From: Galaxea fascicularis | Taxonomy: Eukaryota > Cnidaria > Anthozoa > Scleractinia > Euphylliidae | Direction of reading: 5' to 3' | Assembly: GCA_948470475.1 (NCBI GenBank) | Contig: OX419338.1 | Coordinates: 2,398,444-2,462,443 of the forward strand | DNA: 64,000 bases | Part shown: one piece after another, positions 11,954-41,426 of the stretch | How the letters are laid out: each line of letters begins with the position of its first letter | Numbering within the stretch: the stretch's first letter is position 1 | Translations under genes and position numbers: made by a program | Notes under the pieces: model-generated | Told to the model about the DNA's origin: nothing | The model's input: the letters and a program-made list of their open reading frames with translations, nothing else | Database searches by the model: none

Positions 11954-11961
11954 TGACGTCA
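11954..11961. promoter_or_regulatory. Palindromic CRE (TGACGTCA) upstream of the small gene
   Basis: A full consensus cAMP-response element (CREB/ATF site) lies about 126 bp upstream of the first ATG of the minus-strand gene. This suits a proximal promoter position. The match is exact, but function is inferred from position only. Confidence 0.35.
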
Positions 11962-11969
11962 CTTGTGTC

Positions 11970-13166
11970 GCAAGTCACGTCTGTTGACTCGAAAGAGTGA
12001 GTTAGGTCACGTACACACAATTCTTTCTTTTATTTTATTTCATTCTATTTCATTTCGCGTTAAAAACATTATTTAAGGTTAACATTTGCATTTTGCTCAC
12101 TGACACTTTCAAAATTTTTGTGTTGGAAAGTTGCTTATGATTAATTCGTTTAAGGTCATCATATAGACGTCGTGATTGCGAAAGTTTGATTTCCGGGTAG
12201 AGTTCATTTGTTACGTGAAGGCTTGCATGATGAAGCAGTTTTGAAATACTCCGCTTCCCCTTTTCCGTCACTTTTTGAGCTGGCTTTTACAGATCAAGGT
12301 TTTTTATGGTCGAAAAACACTGGACAGCAAAACCACTACTGTGAACCACAGAAAAATTATACTCCGACCCGTGACAGGAAGATGAAGCGAGGATCCAAGC
12401 AGAAAATGTCGGATTCAACAAACTATATCAATTTTTTAATCCCTTGCGTCCAATTTCCTCTACTGTAATTATCAGTAGCTGTGCTTTTCATATTTCATAC
12501 CCGGGTTAGTTATGAAAAACAGAAATAGCAAGCCAGCCAATTTATTTTGCACTTCGTCTAGCCTTTTACATTGTTCAAAATATAACCTGCAACAAAAAGA
12601 AACCTGCTTGTATCCTGTGAATACAGGAAAATACTTCTTAACCCGTTTTCATTCAACTGAAGGTCACCTAGCTATGCACCCAATGTTAAACAGTTTACTT
12701 AAGGGATTAAAAGTTATGATATATGTTTTTGAATCCGATATTTTTATTTCTCCCTTTACGCTAGTGAGACATCCACGCACAGGTTATATACACTTGTATA
12801 TATGGGATATACCTTTCACGGAATAACGTAACAGGAAGTAAATATTTGACGATAGTGGCTTGGATCCAAACAGAAATGTCTTCTTTTTAACTTCCTTGTC
12901 AAGGTCACGCCGGAATTCCTTGTGTTCATTGGCAAACAGAATGAAAGTGGCTATGAGCCACGGAACTCGGAAAATAAATTAGCCTGGCGCTCGCGGGTAT
13001 ATGGAATGAATCCCTTTGTTATAGGGAAACGCTACTGAAATGAAAGCTCCAAAAGGGAAGCGTGACACTTCCGTTACTTAAAACTTTACTCAGTTTTTAC
13101 GCCTGATTGTTCAAGTCTTCGTAGGGTCAAACATAACAGGTGGAACAGCCCTCTTTAAAACGAATG
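11970..13166. other. Intergenic, nothing recognised
   Basis: Several short open frames occur on both strands (for example 12208-12468 and 12512-12826), but none has a recognisable domain, splice context or plausible start. No repeat boundary is clear. Confidence 0.4.
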
Positions 13167-14661
13167 TTCTTTGCTAACTGTCGCTTTTATCCCGGACTAT
13201 TAAAAGTAAGTTCCTCAGTCGTCTTCTGAAAATCTTTCCATTGGTCTTTGGTATCTTGATTGATTCTTTGTGCAGTGGTTTTATGCACTGGTCAGCGGGT
13301 GTACAAAGGAGAGGAATAATGGGCCATTTCCGAGTTCGCTTGCGCCTCTGTTTCAAAGCGAGTCAAAGTGCGAAAGTTTTGTGATGGTAATAAGTTCAAC
13401 GTTCCATACGAGCAAAAACGCATTTTTATTACAAAGACTTCGCTCTTAGACTCGCTTTGAAATAGAGGCTCAAGCGATCTCGGAAATGGCCTATTGAGCG
13501 AACCAAACGGTTATTTTCTTCGTCTTAACACAACGTATGAAATCAACCTCACAACTATCTTTACGTGCACCCTACCTTATCTTAAGTGGGTACTTAAGCA
13601 GAAGTTTTATGAAACCGGGCCCAGAAATTGTCTTGGATGTGGGAGAAGTAAAAACTTCGACTCCCCGTCGGAAATTGAACTCAGGCGACCTTCCAGCCAC
13701 TGGCAAATTTGTTGCGTTATAATTATAATCACGGAGCACACGAAATTGGGATCGAAGCGCATGGTTCCTTTCGTGTCCCTGAACTCCCACGCTCGAAAAA
13801 CGAACAAAGCAACCACGCTGGGTTGAACTCTTTTCACGCTAGAGCCCTTGCAGTTGCTGTACCAAGAAATATTCGCAAATAAGGTAGTCTTTACACTTGG
13901 TTGTTAAGTAAGACTTCAGAGATGCTAAGTTTTACTTAACCCGAAATATGTGTGAAGACGGTAGTAAAATCTTAAGCCACTTTACCGTGTTTGCATCCAA
14001 AGATCAAGTGTTTTAGCGGGCTTTAAAACACGAGCACGTGACCGATTTTAATGGACGTGATAGGTTGTCGAGCTCATGAATTATTAATGAGTATTTGAAA
14101 TCCTTTTAAAGCATCCTTTTCAAAGTAACCATGCAAATGTTATTCTAAGTGCACCAAAAACGTTTGAACTTGCACAGGAAAGCCCAACAAGCAACTCGCC
14201 CCTCCCCCCCCCTCCACTCTTTTCCCATAAACTCGATGTAAGTCCAATGATACGTGATGTCATCTAACAGATTTCCTTGTCTGTCTTATTTGAAGCGAAG
14301 GTCGTCTAAGAATGGTTAAATTCAGAGGGGATGGGATATTTCGTTAGGGTAAATTTCCACCAAGCTTCCCCATTCAACTAAATTCCAGTACGAATATTGT
14401 ATACAAAAGATAACTTATGTTAAGGAGCCATGCTTTACTTCAGTGCCTGTTTCTAGCAATATGTCATTCTCATTTGTTTTCATGGAGTTTATTTTTAGAC
14501 ATTTAGATATTTTTGCTGTTTGATCGACGACTGACAGGATGAACCTCCGGGGCGAAAGGAGAGTTCTTCTTGTAATCGTTCGTAGAGGTTGGAAATACAC
14601 CACACTGGTTCCTTAACGTTGTTGATGTCGCGAAAATAAGTGACAATATTCTGGCCCTGTA
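13167..14661. repeat. Long interspersed repeat, copy B
   Basis: This is the second copy of the 617-1742 repeat, in the same orientation, with scattered substitutions. It carries two extra segments relative to copy A: a hairpin MITE at 13319-13494, and about 195 bp at 13541-13735 that includes a B-box-like GAGTTCAATTTC on the minus strand. It is non-coding. Confidence 0.75.
13319..13494. mobile_element. Hairpin MITE inserted in repeat copy B
   Basis: A left arm of about 44 bp (13321-13364, starting GGGCCATTTCCGAG) is complementary with few mismatches to the right arm 13449-13491 (ending CTCGGAAATGGCC). Copy A of the host repeat lacks it, near position 728, which proves insertion. A related end (CTCGGAAATGGCC) occurs at 26182-26194 inside a POLQ intron. 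Confidence 0.85.
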
Positions 14662-15515
14662 CATGTTGAACAGAGACCAAAAACTTTGAACAAATATCAA
14701 AGCATTGCCAGATTTCGCTTGATGACCAATCGAGACGCGGCGAATGAGTTAGTCTAACTAGCCAAAGTTTGTAGCTCAGAGAAGAGCAAACAGCATCTTT
14801 TAAAAACGCTTTCTCTTAACGTAACAAACATGTGCCGTTGCTTTGAGTTATTAATACGGTCAATATTCTATTTGTTCATAGTAACATTTTCGCTACGTTG
14901 TTGCTGCCAACGTTTTGTTATTTGACCTTCGGGCTATTTTATAAGGCAGTAAGCACGGCACGTCCTTTTGGGGTAGTTCCCCTGATAAAACGATACAAGT
15001 GTACATTGGAGGCCACCTGACTTCACACAACCTATTATCAACAAAAGCAAGGAATATTAATTATGGAGAATCCAAATTGTGACGTGTTGGCCAAGTACAT
15101 CGCAAATTGGCTGGAATCAATGACATTATATATCATATTTGACAGACAGATGGCACCAAGTTTAATCAACGTTTTGATGTGAATTTTCTCATCTATATTG
15201 ACCTTACGAGTGCAAATCATGTTTTGAAACCTGACGCTTCGTTTCAGTTACATAAATTTTTGATGATCAATAGCTAAAATGCGCTAAGTCGCACCAGATG
15301 TATTGCGCGTAACGTTAACTAAATTTATGCATCGCACGTTTCGAAGAAGTTTAAAATAACAGTGCATCTCGATGTTTTTCGTCATACAACTTAATGCTTC
15401 ATTGCGCACAGACCAGGAAATTTCCCGCGTTATACGCACACTTAAAATTTCAATATTGCATTTGGATTAAGTTGGTGAAGTAATAGGCAGCCTTTTTTTT
15501 TTTTTTTATCAGTAA
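14662..15515. other. Upstream flank of the GPCR gene
   Basis: No exon or repeat is recognised. A run of 17 T residues sits 10-25 bp before the GPCR start codon, which may belong to a 5' splice acceptor or simply to the promoter. Confidence 0.4.
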
Positions 15516-16538
15516 ATGGAATATTACGGAAGAATGAATGAAAGCGTATCGCCGAACAGAAACGAGACTTCGCAAAATATTCCCCACTGGATAACAAATT
15601 TTTTCATCGCTTGGTTCTGTACGACTTCCATTGTTATCGTCATCTTAAACGCGGGAATTTGCGTTTTGTTTTGTACACAGAGAAGACTTCGCATTACAGG
15701 AAACTTGTTTTTTGCTAACTTGGCAATCGCGGACATCTTGGTTGGATTTGTAGCAGTCCCGTGGAAACTTCTCCACTTTATGGTTTTACCAACACCCTTG
15801 TGGCTGTTCGCGCTGAGCACGGCCGCGGATTATGTTTTATCTTTATCGTTTCTTAGCATTTGCGCTTTAACTTATGACAGATACTTAGCAATAATTTATC
15901 CGCTTACATATCCCGCAAAAATGTCCTATAAAACCACGTGGAAACGATTGCTTCTGATATGGAGCCTGCCGTGTTTGAATTTTTCACGATTGATTTGGAT
16001 AATTTCAATACAAACCCCGTCAAAATTTACGAACTACAACAAAGCATTTGGATTGTTCCACTTCTCCGTCCTATTACTAGCAACAGTAGGAATTATATTC
16101 GCTTATGTTAGAATTTTTCGAGCGGCCAGGCGCCAAGAACATCACAGAAGAGGACTACAACAGAGCGTGAAGAAAATTCGTCGAATTAAGTTTACCAAAG
16201 CTATCAGATGTTGTCTCGAAGTGACTGTTTGTTTTCTTTGTTGTTGGCTTCCTCGAGGGACGTACCTCATCGCCAGGAAAATTTACATCTCGAGCGCATA
16301 CGGACCTTACCAGTATGATTTAGTGACCTTTGGCTTGATGTGTTTGTCTCCAGTTTTAAACCCTATCATTTATTCATTCTGTAACCGGGATATAAGGAGA
16401 ACGATCACGGTTGTATTTTGTAGAGGAGAGAAGAGACGATTGAGGAGAGACTCTTTAGGAGGATCCTTTGCTAGTTCACAGAGAACGGGCACCCTGAGCA
16501 GTAAAGAACTTGTTGAATTGTCACATATAAAATTATAA
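15516..16538 (+). CDS. Rhodopsin-like (class A) GPCR, single exon
   Basis: This encodes a 340-aa seven-transmembrane receptor of the plasma membrane, predicted to signal through G proteins. The short N-terminus carries two N-glycosylation sequons (N8-ES, N16-ET). Class A landmarks are visible: N45 in TM1, LAIAD (D73) in TM2, YDRY at 120-123, CWLP at 243-246 in TM6 and NPIIY at 282-286 in TM7. The third loop and C-tail are basic. A cysteine is missing at the top of TM3 (about 25 residues before R122) and from the second extracellular loop, and TM5 lacks the usual proline. These features are shared with melanocortin, cannabinoid and S1P type receptors. The ligand cannot be told from sequence. 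The frame is intact and intronless, as is common in expanded cnidarian GPCR families. The start is the first ATG after the in-frame upstream stop. Confidence 0.93.
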   Translation: MEYYGRMNESVSPNRNETSQNIPHWITNFFIAWFCTTSIVIVILNAGICVLFCTQRRLRITGNLFFANLAIADILVGFVAVPWKLLHFMVLPTPLWLFALSTAADYVLSLSFLSICALTYDRYLAIIYPLTYPAKMSYKTTWKRLLLIWSLPCLNFSRLIWIISIQTPSKFTNYNKAFGLFHFSVLLLATVGIIFAYVRIFRAARRQEHHRRGLQQSVKKIRRIKFTKAIRCCLEVTVCFLCCWLPRGTYLIARKIYISSAYGPYQYDLVTFGLMCLSPVLNPIIYSFCNRDIRRTITVVFCRGEKRRLRRDSLGGSFASSQRTGTLSSKELVELSHIKL

Positions 16539-17479
16539 GGTTGAACCAAATACACGTCTGCAGAAAAGCTGAAATCAGCGATCAACCATTTAGTGATAAC
16601 ATTGGACGCAATGTATTCCAAATGCACTGGACAGCGAAAAAATACAGAGATAGTGAATGTGAAATTTGGAACATAGATGAAAGATGTGTTTTTGAATGAG
16701 CGACAAAGGCATACTCGGAGAAACGAAAACTGATTTCATTCAACAGGAATCGAACCATAACTCTCAGATTAATAGTAACTGTAAATGACCTACATATATT
16801 CTCAAATTTCACAGAAACACTCTCTCTACCCGCCGGTACATTAGGACGACTGGAGTCTAAGAAAATAGATCGACACTTCCACGTTTTTTTTTTTTCGCTT
16901 TTTTCAACTTTTGATTTTGTTTACACTGGAAAGAGCTCTTTAAAATTAGTAAAACGCCGGCCCAGTTTGGAAGCCTTGTCTTCTAAAATCGAAAAGTTAT
17001 AGCTTCACAAACTCGGAAACTTTTATAAACGTTTGTATATAAGATGCAGTGGTAGACTTTCTCCCAGCATACAAACGTACGCCTGTTAAATGTGCCAGCT
17101 TCTCAGAACCACATTTTCGCTACTTTGCACGAAGTGGCTCTTAGACTTGGCCATTTCATAAATTTTATGGTGCTCTTCCTTGTAGTGTCAATAGATTTGC
17201 GCTACCTGGTCAATCAAAAACTTAAGACAAAACTTGGAAACGCTGAAGGATTTATACTGCATATTTTTTTGCGAAACACACACAGGCATCACAACTTAGT
17301 TATTACTTTCTACCAAGACTGGTGTTGGTCTCCAAAGTAATGTCATATCTTTTGTTTAACGGTGGAGCTGGTACATAACTCAGACACCACGTTTTGCTTC
17401 AGGTCCCCAAATTTCACCGGCGATTAGACAAAAAACAGTTTCTTTTCATAGAACGAATTTTTTTTTATCAACGAATTGA
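16539..17479. other. 3' flank of the GPCR, nothing recognised
   Basis: AT-rich sequence without a recognised exon. Short open frames (for example 17092-17340) show no domain. Confidence 0.4.
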
Positions 17480-17715
17480 TAAGGCAAAGTAGCACTGCAA
17501 AGAGATTTCCAAAAAGGCTGGCATTGTGAGCGCCTACCCTTCGTCAGAGCTATTTCGGTGCAACAATGAACAAAAAGCATTTGCCAAAACCACTCGCCCT
17601 AACGAAGCGCCAACGCTGAAAACATCAGCTCTTGAATCTAGCTAAGGTGGTCAACACAGTTAATAAAAACAGACAATCGCTTTGACTCCACCGCCGACAC
17701 AACACCAGTGTTTAA
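17480..17715. mobile_element. Degraded relative of the insert in the gypsy 5' LTR
   Basis: The block ACGAAGCGCCAACGCTGAAA through ACCGCCGACACAACACC (17599-17705) aligns with ACGAAGGGCTAACGCTCGAA through ACCGACGCAGCACCAC of 5030-5150. An oppositely oriented CTACCCTTCGTCAGAGC lies at about 17534-17550. It is an old, mutated copy of the same retroposon tail family. Confidence 0.5.
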
Positions 17716-18117
17716 TACCGCCATATCCATTTGCATCACTACAGCGCGAGATGACTATTTCGTTAACCACCTTATACGTGAATAACAAAGCAACAAATAA
17801 GGATCATGGACAATGAGATCGTGATCGATAAATTCTTAGTGACTAAAAATTCCATTTCAGAGAGAAACGCAATCACATGCTGTGTGGATTAGAACCAAAC
17901 AAACTAGAATTGGCATACATACCTGTCCTTTCCGATCTCTTGCAATCATTTTGGGTTGTCTTTTTCGGTTTTGTATCAAAGTTAGGTGAGTTCAAAATGG
18001 GGCGACGAACCACTAAAACTTTATCAGAAATGCGGCTTAAATAAGCAAGAATAAGGGGTCCATGAAAACATCTGCGTTCTTTTCCTATGCCAGGGTTAAT
18101 TACTTTATTAATTTTAT

Positions 18118-18262
18118 GATTCACAAAACACTTAATATTAGCATGAGATTTAGACAGCTCTGAAATTTATTGATTTCTTTCTTTATAAATGATTCACAAA
18201 ATGCTTGTATATATTAACAAACAATAGCATGAGATGTAGACATCTCTGAAATTATTTGAAAA
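18118..18262. repeat. Imperfect direct duplication in the POLQ 3' flank
   Basis: The block TGATTCACAAAA...ATGAGATtTAGACAgCTCTGAAATT (18118-18170) recurs at 18189-18258 with small changes. It lies just beyond the POLQ stop codon, in the probable 3' UTR or flank, with TTTATT (minus-strand AATAAA) at about 18101 and 18166. Confidence 0.6.
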
Positions 18263-18532
18263 ACGTCTAGCATGATGTAAAAAACAGACAGGATTATTTT
18301 TTGTCGTAATATCTTCCGTCCTGATAGTCGGCTATATACACATCTAAATATTTGACTATAAAATAGTTGAGCATTGCAAAAAAATTGTTATTATCATTAC
18401 ACAGGAAAAAACACCGCTCCATTTTTTTGCTTGATCCATCGCGAAATTGCATAAATAAATTAATGAACGACTCAGTAAATAATGAGAAAATTATAGAATA
18501 TTTGATATAGCTTTGGACACGACTAAGAAGCT

Positions 18533-38545
<20,013 letters not shown>

Positions 38546-39103
38546 GCTTACTAGTATCGCTTGTGCGTATCATATCATATTCTGTAAGCAGATGAGGTCA
38601 AGCGGCAATGAGAGCAGCAAAGGGACAATTAACCGTGAAGACGGAGGAAACATGTTTATAAATTTGAAGATTCCGCGTCTTGAAAAGGGAACTGGCAACG
38701 AAGACGAGAAGAATAGAAGGGAAGGACTGGACTGGACTGGACTGGACTGGGGTTAAGAGGTCGCCTGGGTTCGAGTGACGTCAAATCCGGTCCAAATTTC
38801 CGGGAAGCGGGAAAAATCAGTCTCTACCGGTTGGAAATTCTGCGATATTTCTCAATCAATTTTAAAAGGTACGATTTTGGCCACAATAAAAGAAAATTAA
38901 GAAATCCCATGCCGAATCTCCAAGCCTTAAAAATTTACAGAACTACACGGCCGGGATACGCGGGCAGAACGACGAATCGTCAGACTGTTTTGAATACAAA
39001 AACAAATCCCCACTTAAATCAATCCACACACACACACACAAAAATACATACAAAATTTACCTGCTCCAAAACTTTTCCGGAATCGAAAATTTCAAACCTA
39101 AAA
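38546..39103. other. POLQ 5' flank
   Basis: Contains five tandem GGACT units (38727-38751), a short CA run (39028-39042) and sequence shared with 35970-36005. A plus-strand open frame (38478-38756) overlaps the candidate POLQ exon and looks spurious. Confidence 0.4.
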
Positions 39104-40449
39104 AAATCCTTCGATCATCCCACAGGCGTCCCAAGCTCACGTTTAGAGAAAGCGAAGAATTATTACACATTTATTCATAAAGGCGTCACGGCTGTGCGAG
39201 TTGGAACGTGACCTTTCATCTTACGCGGTGTTAGGTTACAGCAGAACCGTTGAGAATTTGAGCGCGTTATAAGACTTTGTATGGGAAAACAATATCGTTG
39301 ATTTACAGCGCTAAATGCTTTGAAATATCCACGTTTTTTAAGTAAGATGATTAAAACAAACTTACCTCATGTGTGTCCGTTGTGTTTTTTCGTTATTTTC
39401 GCTGTTTTGGGCGTTTTATGCCATCACTGTTCTTCCCTTCATAAGACGGAGTCAAGGCTGCACACTCGGGTTTCGACCGTTGTCGACTCGGAGGCGGTTT
39501 GCGTCCAGAAAATCCGTCCGATCGGAAATTTTTTCGCCCACAGTTAAGGCTCTATGATCCTTGCACCCGCACAGATATCTCTTCTCCGAAAATCCGAGCG
39601 CATGACGCTGAAAATGAGCATTTTCCACCGCCGATTCCACGATCGCTTCTTTCTGCGGCACCTTGTGATATCGTGATCGGACACGGCCGCGGAAGAGGCT
39701 TGCGCCCAACGTCAAATTTCGCGCTACCCGGGGCGGTACAGTCAATTAATGTACAATGGAACAAGGCGATAGTTCACTCAGGGGATGGGGTAAGTGATGT
39801 ACATTAATTGACTGTACCGCCCCGGGTAGCGCGAAATTTGACGTTGGGCCCAAGCCTCTTCCGCGGCCGTGTCCGATCACGATATCACAAGGTGCCGCAG
39901 AAAGAAGCGATCGTGGAATCGGCGGTGGAAAATGCTCATTTTCAGCGTCATGCGCTCGGATTTTCGGAGAAGAGATATCTGTGCGGGTGCAAGGATCATA
40001 GAGCCTTAACTGTGGGCGAAAAAATTTCCGATCGGACGGATTTTCTGGACGCAAACCGCCTCCGAGTCGACAACGGTCGAAACCCGAGTGTGCAGCCTTG
40101 ACTCCGTCTTATGAAGGGAAGAACAGTGATGGCATAAAACGCCCAAAACAGCGAAAATAACGAAAAAACACAACGGACACACATGAGGTAAGTTTGTTTT
40201 AATCATCTTACTTAAAAACGTGGATATTTCAAAGCATTTAGCGCTGTAAATCAACGATATTTTTTCCCCATACAAAGTCTTATAACGCGCTCAAATTCCC
40301 AACGGTTCTGCTGTAACCTAACACCGCGTAAGATGAAAGGTCACGTTCCAACTCGCACAGCCGTGACGCCTTTATGAATAAATGTGTAATAATTCTTCGC
40401 TTTCTCTAAACGTGAGCTTGGGACGCCTGTGATCATCCCCGTCACTTGA
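39104..40449. repeat. Giant inverted repeat, arms about 650 bp
   Basis: The left arm 39104-39755 and right arm 39798-40449 are near-perfect reverse complements around a 42-bp spacer (39756-39797). At the centre, GTCAATTAATGTACA (39741-39755) pairs exactly with 39798-39812. Few differences are seen, mostly one-base indels such as a run of 6 against 5 T. Open frames appear symmetrically on both strands simply because of the palindrome. From memory, the translated phrases in the arms recur in coral gene predictions, suggesting a dispersed repeat family. Confidence 0.93.
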
Positions 40450-41379
40450 AAACCGGAGTCGCCTCCCCCCTGGGCCCTCCCCCTTCTTATTGCCACAACT
40501 CTCAACAACATGGTACTTAGTCTGATAGAAGTTCTACAGTGGCTCTTTTTCAAAGTGTTGTCCCCAAACTCTTCAAATTTAAAAAAAATATTGCATTGTG
40601 CAGTTCCTGAACTTATTGATACCTCCCCCTCAGAGGGTCAATGGAAATTTCAAGGGGGAGGGGGCTGGCAGAAGCAAAAGTTTTTAAATAAGAGTATTGA
40701 GCTAAATATTATTGGAATTTAAGGAGGGGTGGGGGGGTGCATATTTTCTGGAACCACACATTGTTGAAAATAAGAGTGGAAGAGTTGAGCTTTGAATCAA
40801 ATGGAAAGTTATTCTCAGTTTGAGATGCGCATTTCAACTCTTTCAAGCAGTGTTTCAGCCTATTGTAATACATCCAACATGAGAAAATTCACATCATCCA
40901 GCAGAATGGACTGGTGAATTAGCTTATTAATGGGAAGTACAATGCACCTTTCTTGCTACTGCAGGCACTTTTCAATATGTTTACATTAGAATCTGGTTAA
41001 ATTAAGCTCAACGTGGCTTAATAAACAACCAGTACACTTCATTTATTTGGTACTGGTAATTGTCTAAGGAAATCAGGTTGGAGAAGAGGGGTTATCAATC
41101 ATACCTCCCACATCTGAGGCCCTATTAGGCATTATCAGGATACAGGATATTTGTTGGAAAAAGTAACAGGATACAGCCTTTCTGAAAAGAAATTCTGAGA
41201 TATTGAAAGTCACAGTTGTCACTGTTTAAAAAATAAACTAATCTAAAATAGGTTCATTGATTGAAACAATATTTGACTGAGAAACAAAACAGTTATTTAC
41301 AAAAAGGTCACTTAAGGGAGGAGGTCGCTTACAACAAGTAGTTGCTATAACAGCATTGACTGCAGCACAACAGTACCAT
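40450..41379. other. Intergenic, nothing recognised
   Basis: Contains G-rich and A-rich simple stretches near 40640-40735 and no supported exon. It separates POLQ from the end of the coiled-coil gene. Confidence 0.4.
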
Positions 41380-41385
41380 TTTATT
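41380..41385 (-). promoter_or_regulatory. Polyadenylation signal AATAAA
   Basis: Minus-strand AATAAA lies about 42 nt after the TGA of the coiled-coil gene, supporting that the gene ends there rather than splicing on into POLQ. Confidence 0.55.
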
Positions 41386-41426
41386 TTATGTTGTCTTCAT
41401 GCCAGAGCTAGATTTAGAACACTTTA

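Noticed and set aside
39320..40275. Pairs of open frames on both strands near POLQ
   Set aside because: They are mirror images caused by the 650-bp inverted repeat, with no start or splice support.
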